A stretch of 64,000 nt of DNA from Methylotenera sp. (lineage in GTDB: Bacteria; Pseudomonadota; Gammaproteobacteria; Burkholderiales; Methylophilaceae). The position numbers and the translations under genes are program-made. Positions 7,699 to 16,650 of this stretch are shown here, in pieces (position 1 is the stretch's first letter; each line of letters opens with the position of its first letter). Under the pieces are notes generated by a model. It ran no database searches. It was given only the letters and a program-made list of their open reading frames with translations, and had not been told where the DNA came from. The DNA is taken from positions 76,349-140,348 of the forward strand of contig JAUSAG010000036.1 in assembly GCA_030652995.1 (NCBI GenBank). The letters are read 5' to 3'.

Positions 7699-10600
7699 AT
7701 GAGTCACTTTCTGGATAGATTAAAATTTTTTGATAAAGTCAAAGAAACTTTCTCTAACAACCATGGCATTGTCACCAATGAAGACCGCCAATGGGAAGAC
7801 GCATACCGTCACCGTTGGCAGCACGACAAAGTTGTGCGCTCTACGCACGGCGTGAACTGTACCGGCGGTTGCTCATGGAAAATTTTTGTTAAAAACGGTT
7901 TGGTGTCATTCGAAATGCAGCAAACTGACTATCCACGTACGCGTGATGATTTGCCGGATCATGAGCCACGCGGTTGTCAGCGTGGTGCTTCATTTTCTTG
8001 GTATTTATATAGCCCGCATCGTATTAAGCATCCGTTGATACGCGGTCGCTTGTTAGACCTTTACCGTACTGAACGCATGACAGGTAAAGACCCCGTTGAA
8101 GCTTGGGGCGCCATTCAAGCCGACGATAGAAAACGTAAAGCTTACACCGCAGTGCGCGGCTTAGGTGGTTTTGTCCGCACCTCATGGGATGAGGTGAATG
8201 AAATCATGGCTGCGGCCAATGTTTATACAATCAAAAAATGGGGGCCAGATCGCATTTTTGGTTTTTCACCTATCCCTGCCATGTCGATGATTTCTTACGC
8301 TGCCGGTTCACGATACCTCTCTTTGATCGGTGCGGCTTGTGGCTCTTTTTATGATTGGTACTGTGATTTGCCAGCCGCTAGCCCACAAACCTGGGGTGAG
8401 CAAACTGATGTACCAGAAGCGGCCGATTGGTATAACTCTACCTACATTATTATTACAGGCGCTAACCTGCCAATGACGCGTACTCCAGATGCACACTTTG
8501 CTTCTGAAGTACGTTATAAAGGCGCAAAAATCGTGGCCATGGCGCCAGACTATGCCGAATTTTGTAAATTTTCTGATCTATGGATGCCGATTCGCCAAGG
8601 TACGGATGCTGCAGCTTTTTTAGCCATGGGACATGTTGCGCTGAAAGAATTCCACATTGATAATCAAGATCCGTACTTCCAGGAATATTCCCGCAAATAT
8701 ACTGACTTGCCGATGCAAGTAATGTTGCGCAAGCAAGGTGACGCTTATGTGTCAGACCGCTTTTTACGCGCTTCAGACTTTGATGGTGCCTTGGGCGAAA
8801 CTAATAACCCAGATTGGAAAACCATTGTTTTTGACGAAAAGACCAAGGCCTTTGTTGCGCCTAATGGTTCGATTGGTTTCCGTTGGGGTGAAGAAGGTAA
8901 ATGGAATCTGCTAGAAAAAAATGCAGCGACTCAGAAAAAAATGCAGGCACAGCTTACCTGCATTACAAACCGCGATGATGTGGTTTCAGTGGGCTTTCCA
9001 CATTTTAACCATGATGAAGCTGATTTGTTATTCCGTAACGTACCCGTACGCAAAGTTAAATTAGCCAACGGTGAAGAAGCCTTGGTAGCTACGGTGTTCG
9101 ATTTGCAGATTGCCCAATACGGCATCGACCGTGGTTTGGGTGGGGCAAACGTAGCTAAAGATTATAACGATGCCAGTGTAGCTTATACACCGGCCTGGGC
9201 AGAGAAAGTGACAGGTGTGAAAGCCGCTGATATTGAGCGTACTGGCCGTGAATTTGCTTACAATGCTTCTAAAACCAAAGGTAAATCAATGGTGATTATG
9301 GGCGCTGCCATTAACCATTGGTATCACAATGATTTAGCCTATCGCTCAATTATGAACTTGCTTCACATGTGTGGTTGTGTGGGTCAATCTGGCGGCGGGT
9401 GGGCACATTATGTTGGGCAAGAAAAATTGCGTCCTCAAGCAGGTTGGGCGCCGATTGCCTTTGCTTTGGACTGGATGCGTCCACCGCGCCACACTAATTC
9501 TACGTCTTACTGGTATTTCCATACAGACCAATTCCGTTATGAAACGCTCAATGCCGATAGCTTGCTAAGCCCAGCAGGCAAAGGAAAAAACAAAGGTAAT
9601 TCAATCGCTGATTACAACGTGAAAGCAGCGCGTATGGGCTGGTTACCCTCTATGCCTAACTTCAACCGCAACCCGATTGAACTGGCAGATGAAGCTTTTG
9701 CTAGCGGTGCGACTGATGAAGCGTCGGTCGCAAAATACGTGGCTGGGCAGTTAAAAGAGGGTAAGTTAGACGTGGCTTATGCCGACCCAGATAACCCCGT
9801 GAACTGGCCGCGTAACTTGTTTGTGTGGCGCGCCAACCTTATTGGTACTTCTGCCAAAGGACATGAGTATTTCTTAAAACACTTACTTGGTGCGCAAAAT
9901 GGCGTATTGCAAGAAGGTGGCGCAGGTAATAACAATAAAGAAGTTAAATGGCACGAAGATGCGCCCATCGGTAAGTTAGATTTAATGGTGGACATTAACT
10001 TCCGCCTCAATTCTACAGGCGCGTATTCAGACATTGTTTTACCAACGGCGACATGGTATGAGAAAAACGACCTGAATACCACCGATATGCACCCATTCAT
10101 TCATCCATTATCTGAGGCCGTTTCACCAGGTTGGGAATCTAAATCGGATTGGCAAATCTTCAAAACTTTGGCTAAAACATTCTCGCCATTGGCTGAAAAA
10201 CATTTGGGTACGAAAAAAGAAGTGGTTGCATTACCGATGCAGCATGACTCTGCGGCTGAGCTTGCACAACCTTTTGGTGAAGTAAAAAACTGGAAAGAAG
10301 GCGATTGTGAGCCTATTCCAGGTAAAACCATGGCGATTATCAAGCTGGTTGAGCGTGTTTATGGGGATACTTACCGTAAGTTTATCGCGCTTGGTCCATT
10401 GATGAACAAACTTGGTAATAACATCAAAGGCATTGATTGGAATACCGACCAAGAATACGAAGAGCTTAAAAAACATAACAGCACTGTGAAAGAAGCTGGC
10501 ATTTCTTTTGGCATGCCATCGTTAGCTGAAGATATTGAAGTGTGTGACTCTGTAATGCGCTTAGCCCCTGAAACCAACGGCGAAGTGGCGCATAAATCAT

Positions 10601-11454
10601 GGACTTCACTCTCTAAAAAAACAGGCATCGACCATCACCATTTATATGCGGGTCGCCATGAAGATAAATTTACTTTCAAAGATATTCAGGCGCAACCGCG
10701 TAAGATTATTACCGCGCCGACTTGGTCTGGTATTGAGTCTGAGCATGTGTCTTATACGGCAGGCTATACCAATATCCATGAGCATATTCCGTTCCGTACG
10801 CTCACGGGTCGTGCGCATTTCTACCAAGACCATGAATGGATGCTGGACTTTGGCGAGGGTTTCTGTACATACAAACCAATGGTGGATTTAGGTGAGTTAA
10901 ACTCATTACCTAAAACTGTTACAGATAAACCTCATCTAGCGCTTAATTGGATTACACCGCACTCAAAATGGGGTATCCACTCATCTTACCAAGATAACTT
11001 GCGCATGTTGACTTTGTTCCGTGGTGGGCCTTATGTGTGGCTATCTGAAGATGATGCTAAGTCTATCGGCATTGAAGATAACGACTGGGTTGAAGCATTA
11101 AACCATAACGGCGCGACAGTCGCACGTGCCGTAGTCTCGCAACGCGTACCACGCGGCATGGCCATGATGTACCACGCGCAAGAGAAAACTATTAACGTGC
11201 CGGGGTCACCTAGCACAGGCAAGCGTGGTGGCATTTTGAATTCAGTCACACGTGTCATTATGAAACCGACCAATATGATTGGTGGTTATGCACAGCTTTC
11301 TTACGGCTTTAATTATTACGGTACGGTAGGTTGTCAACGCGACACCATGGTGGCGTTACACAAGATCGCTGATAAAGACGTTGATTGGTTAGAGCGTCCG
11401 CTCACGCCAGAACGCGAAGCACAACTTAACCCCGTTGGCATCGGTGCCAAATAA
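7699..11454 (+). CDS. narG: Respiratory nitrate reductase alpha subunit NarG
   Basis: The 1251-residue catalytic subunit that reduces nitrate to nitrite on the cytoplasmic face. The FS0 iron-sulfur cluster ligands are visible as H50, C54, C58 and C93 (THGVNCTGGCSW and RGCQRG). The conserved DWYCDLP segment at about 219-225 holds the aspartate (D223 here) that corresponds to the Mo-coordinating aspartate of the family. The rest is a bis-MGD molybdopterin oxidoreductase of normal length. AGGAG precedes the ATG. It is part of narK1K2GHJI, with moaA for cofactor synthesis downstream. The N-terminus lacks an exported Tat signal, as in cytoplasmic NarG. Confidence 0.97.
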   Translation: MSHFLDRLKFFDKVKETFSNNHGIVTNEDRQWEDAYRHRWQHDKVVRSTHGVNCTGGCSWKIFVKNGLVSFEMQQTDYPRTRDDLPDHEPRGCQRGASFSWYLYSPHRIKHPLIRGRLLDLYRTERMTGKDPVEAWGAIQADDRKRKAYTAVRGLGGFVRTSWDEVNEIMAAANVYTIKKWGPDRIFGFSPIPAMSMISYAAGSRYLSLIGAACGSFYDWYCDLPAASPQTWGEQTDVPEAADWYNSTYIIITGANLPMTRTPDAHFASEVRYKGAKIVAMAPDYAEFCKFSDLWMPIRQGTDAAAFLAMGHVALKEFHIDNQDPYFQEYSRKYTDLPMQVMLRKQGDAYVSDRFLRASDFDGALGETNNPDWKTIVFDEKTKAFVAPNGSIGFRWGEEGKWNLLEKNAATQKKMQAQLTCITNRDDVVSVGFPHFNHDEADLLFRNVPVRKVKLANGEEALVATVFDLQIAQYGIDRGLGGANVAKDYNDASVAYTPAWAEKVTGVKAADIERTGREFAYNASKTKGKSMVIMGAAINHWYHNDLAYRSIMNLLHMCGCVGQSGGGWAHYVGQEKLRPQAGWAPIAFALDWMRPPRHTNSTSYWYFHTDQFRYETLNADSLLSPAGKGKNKGNSIADYNVKAARMGWLPSMPNFNRNPIELADEAFASGATDEASVAKYVAGQLKEGKLDVAYADPDNPVNWPRNLFVWRANLIGTSAKGHEYFLKHLLGAQNGVLQEGGAGNNNKEVKWHEDAPIGKLDLMVDINFRLNSTGAYSDIVLPTATWYEKNDLNTTDMHPFIHPLSEAVSPGWESKSDWQIFKTLAKTFSPLAEKHLGTKKEVVALPMQHDSAAELAQPFGEVKNWKEGDCEPIPGKTMAIIKLVERVYGDTYRKFIALGPLMNKLGNNIKGIDWNTDQEYEELKKHNSTVKEAGISFGMPSLAEDIEVCDSVMRLAPETNGEVAHKSWTSLSKKTGIDHHHLYAGRHEDKFTFKDIQAQPRKIITAPTWSGIESEHVSYTAGYTNIHEHIPFRTLTGRAHFYQDHEWMLDFGEGFCTYKPMVDLGELNSLPKTVTDKPHLALNWITPHSKWGIHSSYQDNLRMLTLFRGGPYVWLSEDDAKSIGIEDNDWVEALNHNGATVARAVVSQRVPRGMAMMYHAQEKTINVPGSPSTGKRGGILNSVTRVIMKPTNMIGGYAQLSYGFNYYGTVGCQRDTMVALHKIADKDVDWLERPLTPEREAQLNPVGIGAK

Positions 11455-11474
11455 AAGGACATTAGGAGAACATC

Positions 11475-13013
11475 ATGAAAGTACGCGCACAATTCGCCTT
11501 TGTCTTTAACTTAGATAAATGTATCGGCTGTCACACCTGCTCGGTCACCTGTAAAAACGTGTGGACCAACAGAAAAGGCGTGGAATATGCTTGGTTTAAC
11601 AACGTGGAATCAAAGCCTGGTGTAGGTTACCCAAAACAATGGGAAAACCAGGATATTTGGAACGGCGGCTGGGAGCTTAAAAACGGCAAACTGGAATTAA
11701 AGTCTGGTAGCCGCACCAACAAGTTGCTGAATATCTTCGCCAACCCGGATATGCCTGAAATTGACGATTATTACGAGCCGTTTACCTACAACTACGCACA
11801 TTTGAAAAATGCGCCGCTGTCAGAGGCTACGCCTACCGCTAGACCCATATCGCAAATCACAGGTGAAAGTATGGAAAAGATCACTTGGGGGCCAAACTGG
11901 GAAGATGACTTAGCGGGTGAATACTCTAAGCGTAGCAAAGACAAAAATATGGATAACATACAGAAAGAAATGTATGGTCAATTTGAAAATACTTTCCACA
12001 TGTATTTGCCGCGAATTTGTAATCATTGCCTAAATGCATCATGCGTAGCCGCTTGCCCATCAGGATCAATTTACAAACGTGAAGAAGATGGCATTGTGTT
12101 GGTGGATCAGGATAAATGCCGTGGTTGGCGTATGTGCGTAAGCTCTTGCCCCTACAAAAAAGTGTTCTACAACTGGGAGTCAGGTAAGGCTGAAAAATGC
12201 GTGGGTTGCTATCCACGTGTGGAGTCTGGTATGCCAACAGTGTGTTCAGAATCATGCGTCGGGCGCATCCGTTACAACGGCATTATGTTATATGACGCTG
12301 ACCGTATTGAAGAGTTTGCCAGCATGGAAGATACGCAAGACCTCTATGAGGCACAGCGTAGTATTTTCTTAGACCCCAACGACCCTGAAGTGATTAAAGC
12401 CGCCCGTGCAGAAGGTATTAACGAAGATTGGCTGGATGCAGCGCGTAAATCACCTATCTGGAAAATGGTGATGGATTGGAAAATCGCCTTCCCTATTCAT
12501 CCTGAGTTCCGTACCTTACCAATGGTGTGGTACGTTCCACCACTATCACCTGTGCAATCACAAATTGACCAAGGCAATTTACCAGTTGGGCCCGACGGTG
12601 CAATTCCAGTGGCAGGTGCCATGCGTCTACCTGTGCAGTATTTAGCTAATCTGCTCACCGCAGGTAAAGAAGCACCGATAGAAAGTGCGCTCAACAAATT
12701 GATTGCCATGCGTAGCTATCAACGCTCAATCCACGTAGAAGGTGTTGTTGATACGCGTGCGATTGATGCAGCGGGATTAAGCGAAGATCAAGCTAAAGAA
12801 ATGTATCGTTATTTAGCCATTGCTAATTATGAAGACCGTTTTGTGATTCCGACTGGGCATACTGAAGAAACGCTGGACGATTCTTTCGGCTTTCAAGGTC
12901 AAAATGGTTTTACTTTTGGCAATGATACTTCACACGGGGTTTCAAAAATCACGCTGTTCCCACGCCGCCGTAAAGACACGGTAGAGCCTAAAGAAGAAGC
13001 GCCTAATAGCTAA
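11475..13013 (+). CDS. narH: Respiratory nitrate reductase beta subunit NarH
   Basis: The 512-residue electron-transfer subunit carrying four iron-sulfur clusters. Cysteine groups are seen at CIGCHTCSVTC (near residue 16), CNHCLNASCVAACP (near 180), CRGWRMCVSSCP (near 215) and CVGCYPRVESG with later CSESC (near 240). The tryptophan in CRGWRMC is the feature that makes one cluster a [3Fe-4S] centre in NarH. A start 20 bases after narG with GGAGA upstream indicates tight coupling. It passes electrons from the NarI haems to NarG. Confidence 0.97.
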   Translation: MKVRAQFAFVFNLDKCIGCHTCSVTCKNVWTNRKGVEYAWFNNVESKPGVGYPKQWENQDIWNGGWELKNGKLELKSGSRTNKLLNIFANPDMPEIDDYYEPFTYNYAHLKNAPLSEATPTARPISQITGESMEKITWGPNWEDDLAGEYSKRSKDKNMDNIQKEMYGQFENTFHMYLPRICNHCLNASCVAACPSGSIYKREEDGIVLVDQDKCRGWRMCVSSCPYKKVFYNWESGKAEKCVGCYPRVESGMPTVCSESCVGRIRYNGIMLYDADRIEEFASMEDTQDLYEAQRSIFLDPNDPEVIKAARAEGINEDWLDAARKSPIWKMVMDWKIAFPIHPEFRTLPMVWYVPPLSPVQSQIDQGNLPVGPDGAIPVAGAMRLPVQYLANLLTAGKEAPIESALNKLIAMRSYQRSIHVEGVVDTRAIDAAGLSEDQAKEMYRYLAIANYEDRFVIPTGHTEETLDDSFGFQGQNGFTFGNDTSHGVSKITLFPRRRKDTVEPKEEAPNS

Positions 13014-13023
13014 GGAAAAAATC

Positions 13024-13542
13024 ATGCAAATGTATAAATTATTATCTGCTTTACTCGATTATCCGAACCAAGAATTGCTTGAGCATCTGCCAGATTTGCA
13101 CGAATTTGTGGTACAAAATCAAGAAATAGACCATGCCGAGCGTGAGGCTTTGCAACGCTTTCTAAGCTATTTGCAAAGTATGTCTGTGACAGAGCTACAA
13201 GAGGATTATGTACAAACGTTTGACATGACGGCGGAACATAGCCTGCATCTTACACATCATTTATTTGGTGATGACAAAAACCGTGGCCCCGCGCTGATAG
13301 ATTTAGGCGAGTTATACAAAGATTACGGCGTAGAAGTCGTGACCAATGAGTTGCCTGACTATCTGCCGCTAGTGCTTGAATTTGCGGCCTATATGGATGA
13401 CAACGAGGCGACGGTATTTTTATCAGACGCTAAAAAAGTATTAGGTGTACTGACAGAAAATCTGCAAAAAGCGGAAAGTCCTTATGCTGCCTTGCTCTCT
13501 ATTATTGAGAATAGAGCAACGTTGACTAAATTAGCGGCTTAA
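13024..13542 (+). CDS. narJ: Nitrate reductase assembly chaperone NarJ
   Basis: A 172-residue all-helical protein of the TorD/DmsD/NarJ chaperone family, needed to insert the molybdenum cofactor into NarG before membrane docking. The segment EDYVQTFDMTAEHSLHLTHHLFGD (about residues 59-82) is the family signature. It begins 10 bases after narH and lies in the fixed order G-H-J-I. It is shorter than E. coli NarJ (236 residues), mainly at the C-terminus, which is common outside the enterics. Confidence 0.92.
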   Translation: MQMYKLLSALLDYPNQELLEHLPDLHEFVVQNQEIDHAEREALQRFLSYLQSMSVTELQEDYVQTFDMTAEHSLHLTHHLFGDDKNRGPALIDLGELYKDYGVEVVTNELPDYLPLVLEFAAYMDDNEATVFLSDAKKVLGVLTENLQKAESPYAALLSIIENRATLTKLAA

Positions 13543-13551
13543 TTCATGACG

Positions 13552-13573
13552 CCTTCCCCTTTTTAGGGGGAGG
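13552..13573 (+). other. GC-rich hairpin between narJ and narI
   Basis: CCTTCCCC (13552-13559) pairs with GGGGGAGG (13566-13573), including one G-U pair, around a loop of TTTTTA. It lies in the 57-bp gap between narJ and narI, 26 bases before the narI start. No T tail follows on the plus strand, so it looks like an intercistronic stability element, not a terminator. Confidence 0.45.
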
Positions 13574-13599
13574 GAATGAAACGAAAAAGGAGAATAGAA

Positions 13600-14289
13600 A
13601 TGAATCTACACAACTTTCTTTACGGCGTGTATCCCTACATTGCCTTGAGCGTTTTTTTACTAGGTAGCTTGTTACGTTTTGACCGAGAGCAATACACGTG
13701 GAAGAGTGATTCTAGTCAGTTGCTCTCAAAAGCTAATATGCGTCTAGGAAGTAATTTATTTCATGTTGGGATTATTGCAATCTTTTTTGGTCATGCAGTT
13801 GGGTTGCTAACGCCACATAGCTGGTTTCAATCTTTAGGGGTTTCTGATATGGCGCACCAAATGGTTGCCATTTGGGCGGGCTCTATCTTTGGTGTGATGT
13901 GTTTAATTGGTGGCGTTATTTTATGGATACGTCGTATGTTCAATGCACGGGTGTCAGCTGCTAGCCGTGGCTCAGATAAATTCATTCTCACTTGGCTACT
14001 TATTACGCTCATCATCGGGTTATCAACCATTCCAGTGTCTATAGGGCATGCTAACCACGGTAACCCCGGTGTGATGATAGCCTTGGCAGAGTGGGTGCAA
14101 AGTATTGTGTATTTCCGACCAAACCCAGCATTGCTAGATAGCGTGGATACCATATTTAAAGTACATCTGTTCTTTGGTATGACCGTGTTTTTGGTGTTTC
14201 CATTTACACGTATGGTGCATGTGTGGAGCGCCCCATTCGGATATGTTAGCCGCCCTTACCAGGTGGTGCGGACCAAAAGAAAATTATGA
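13600..14289 (+). CDS. narI: Respiratory nitrate reductase gamma subunit NarI
   Basis: The 229-residue membrane cytochrome b that oxidises quinol and anchors NarGH. It begins with the family's NFLYGVYPYIALSVFLLGSLLRFD, followed by histidine-bearing helices (SNLFHVGII, FFGHAVG, and late KVHLFFGM) that ligate two haems b. An upstream ATG at 13576 is in frame, but AAGGAG at 13587-13592 is spaced 7 bases from ATG 13600 and the alignment to the family begins there. Five membrane segments are expected and seen. Last structural gene of the reductase. Confidence 0.95.
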   Translation: MNLHNFLYGVYPYIALSVFLLGSLLRFDREQYTWKSDSSQLLSKANMRLGSNLFHVGIIAIFFGHAVGLLTPHSWFQSLGVSDMAHQMVAIWAGSIFGVMCLIGGVILWIRRMFNARVSAASRGSDKFILTWLLITLIIGLSTIPVSIGHANHGNPGVMIALAEWVQSIVYFRPNPALLDSVDTIFKVHLFFGMTVFLVFPFTRMVHVWSAPFGYVSRPYQVVRTKRKL

Positions 14290-14308
14290 AATTATTAAGG
14301 ATATAAAA

Positions 14309-15568
14309 ATGAACCATAAATTGAGTTTTAGTATATTGATTGCAATGGCGACCATGTATGCATTACCGGCCGCAGCCGCCGAAGCTACACAAGCCAGCAC
14401 GCTAGCGGAAGCCATTACCGATGGTAAATTTTCTGGAAACTTAAAATTCCGTTATGAAAACGTCAATCAAGATGGACTTTCAGAAACTGGTGAAGCTTGG
14501 ACATTAAGAACTTTAATTGGCTACGAAACAAAGCCGTTACATGGTTTTAGCGTGAATGCAGAAGTTTACGGATTGAGCCCGTTGAATGATGACTATAACG
14601 ATTTGAAAAAAGGTGATCCAATCGCAAGTAGAAAAGCATATCCAGTAATTGCTGACCCTGAGGACTATGACTTCCACCAAATTTACGCGCAGTTTAAGAA
14701 CAAAGAACATCAAGTACGCTTAGGTCGCCAGAGTTTTGTATTGGATAACTGGCGATTTGTTGGCGACATACGTTTCCGCCAAAACTGGCAGGTCATGAAT
14801 GGTCTTTCTTATATCAACACGAGTTTACCTAAAACAACAATTTCTGTTGGTCATTTTGAACAAGTTAAACAAATTACCACCAAAATTCAAGACGCTAATA
14901 TCGATATTATCCACGCCAAATATGCGATTACACCAACCACTAGCATCACAGGTTATGGCTATTTGATTGACTGGGAAGGTCGTGTACTAGCAGAAACCTC
15001 TACAAAAACGTTTGGTACACGTTTAACAGGTGCTGAAAAAATCAGCGGCGATTGGAAAGCATTATTTACAGCAGAATATGCCAAACAAGATGATTACAAA
15101 GATGGTAACAGTAATATTGATAATCACTATTACTGGGCAGGTGCTGGTTTAGATTATAAGGGTTGGTTTTTAACGCTTAATCAAGAAAAACTCTCTGGCA
15201 ACTCAAATGGACGTGCTTTTCAGACGCCACTCGGGACCAATCATTTATTTACAGGTTGGACAGATTTATTCTTAACAACACCTAATCAAGGCATTGAAGA
15301 TACGATACTCATTGCTGGTGGCAAATTCATGGGAGCCACCATTAAAGCGGAGTATCATCTGATTAAATCTGATAGAGATTTTAATAAGGCTGGCGGCGGT
15401 ACTGGAGATTCGTTTGGGAAAGAATTTGACTTAGGTGTGTATTACAATTTCAATAAACAAGTTTCTGGCTCAGTTGAATACGCCAACTTTAAAGAAGATG
15501 ACATTGCTGCAGCTGGTCGTAAACGCGATACCGAGAAATTTTGGATAACCGCGATATATGCGTTTTAA
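14309..15568 (+). CDS. Outer-membrane porin-like beta-barrel protein
   Basis: A 419-residue protein with a signal peptide (about residues 1-26, ending ALPAAAA) and a long series of amphipathic alternating strands, ending in FWITAIYAF with the terminal phenylalanine typical of barrel proteins. It resembles porins of the alginate-export/OprD-like kind; the exact family is uncertain. The open frame extends back to 14219 inside narI, but AAGG at 14297-14300 precedes ATG 14309. It begins 19 bases after narI and 11 before moaA, so it is probably cotranscribed and may admit nitrate or release nitrite. That role is inference from position. Confidence 0.75.
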   Translation: MNHKLSFSILIAMATMYALPAAAAEATQASTLAEAITDGKFSGNLKFRYENVNQDGLSETGEAWTLRTLIGYETKPLHGFSVNAEVYGLSPLNDDYNDLKKGDPIASRKAYPVIADPEDYDFHQIYAQFKNKEHQVRLGRQSFVLDNWRFVGDIRFRQNWQVMNGLSYINTSLPKTTISVGHFEQVKQITTKIQDANIDIIHAKYAITPTTSITGYGYLIDWEGRVLAETSTKTFGTRLTGAEKISGDWKALFTAEYAKQDDYKDGNSNIDNHYYWAGAGLDYKGWFLTLNQEKLSGNSNGRAFQTPLGTNHLFTGWTDLFLTTPNQGIEDTILIAGGKFMGATIKAEYHLIKSDRDFNKAGGGTGDSFGKEFDLGVYYNFNKQVSGSVEYANFKEDDIAAAGRKRDTEKFWITAIYAF

Positions 15569-15579
15569 CTAAGTCAATC

Positions 15580-16590
15580 ATGACTAAAAGCGATAATTAT
15601 CCAGCTTCTTTGGTCGATGGTTTTGGTCGAAAGGTGGACTATATCCGCTTATCAATTACAGATCGTTGTGATTTTCGATGTGTCTATTGCATGTCTGAAG
15701 ACATGCAATTTTTACCGCGAGATGAAGTGCTAACGCTGGAAGAATGCTCTCGTCTGGTTAAAGCTTTTGTCTCGTTGGGGGTGCAAAAAGTGCGGATTAC
15801 CGGCGGTGAGCCGCTAGTACGTAAAGACGCATTATGGCTTTTTAATGAAATAGGCCACTTGCCTGGCCTGAATGAACTGGTTATTACCACCAATGGCTCA
15901 CAGTTGGAGCATCAAGCGCAGGCGCTAAAGCAAGCTGGCGTGCGTCGAATTAACATTAGCCTGGATAGTCTGGATGCGGCGCGTTTTCGTAAAATCACTC
16001 GTGTGGGCGATCTTGATAAAGTGCTCCGTGGCATTGCCGTTGCCAAGCAAGCAGGTTTTGAAAAGATTAAACTCAATACATTATTGATGCGTGGTGTAAA
16101 TGATGATGAAGCGCTGCCCTTGGTTGCATTTGCGATAGCGCAGGGCATTGATATTTCTTTTATTGAAGAAATGCCGCTAGGTCTTGTGCATCATACGCGC
16201 AACTCAAGCTACGTAAGTAATGAAGATACATTAAAATTACTGAAGGCGCGCTATGATCTCATCGGAAGCGTAGAGAACACTGGAGGACCTGCGCGCTACT
16301 GGCGTATTCCGAACACGGATACAAAAGTTGGCTTTATCTCTCCGCACAGTCATAACTTTTGTGAGTCCTGTAATCGCGTGCGCATTACCAGTAAAGGCGA
16401 ACTATACCTTTGTCTTGGTCAGGAAAATAAAGTCAATTTAATGCCATTACTAAAAGAGCATCCCTATGATGATAAACCGCTCATAGAGGCTATCATTGGC
16501 AGCATGCCCATTAAGCCTAAAGGTCACGATTTTGATTTAAGACGCGCCGCACCAGCCGTCATACGCTTTATGTCTCATACCGGTGGTTGA
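15580..16590 (+). CDS. moaA: GTP 3',8-cyclase MoaA
   Basis: A 336-residue radical-SAM enzyme starting molybdopterin synthesis from GTP. The SAM cluster motif is CDFRCVYC near residue 25. The second cluster's cysteines are in FCESCNRVRIT and a later LCLG. The protein ends in the conserved double glycine (HTGG). An earlier TTG at 15541 lies inside the porin gene; ATG 15580 is the natural start although its ribosome site is weak. Placement at the end of the nar block fits a supply of cofactor for NarG. Confidence 0.95.
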   Translation: MTKSDNYPASLVDGFGRKVDYIRLSITDRCDFRCVYCMSEDMQFLPRDEVLTLEECSRLVKAFVSLGVQKVRITGGEPLVRKDALWLFNEIGHLPGLNELVITTNGSQLEHQAQALKQAGVRRINISLDSLDAARFRKITRVGDLDKVLRGIAVAKQAGFEKIKLNTLLMRGVNDDEALPLVAFAIAQGIDISFIEEMPLGLVHHTRNSSYVSNEDTLKLLKARYDLIGSVENTGGPARYWRIPNTDTKVGFISPHSHNFCESCNRVRITSKGELYLCLGQENKVNLMPLLKEHPYDDKPLIEAIIGSMPIKPKGHDFDLRRAAPAVIRFMSHTGG

Positions 16591-16650
16591 TATTAGAAGC
16601 CGCCAGCGACGGCCGTCACCTAAAAGCTTGTAGAGTGCCTGCTATTATAT

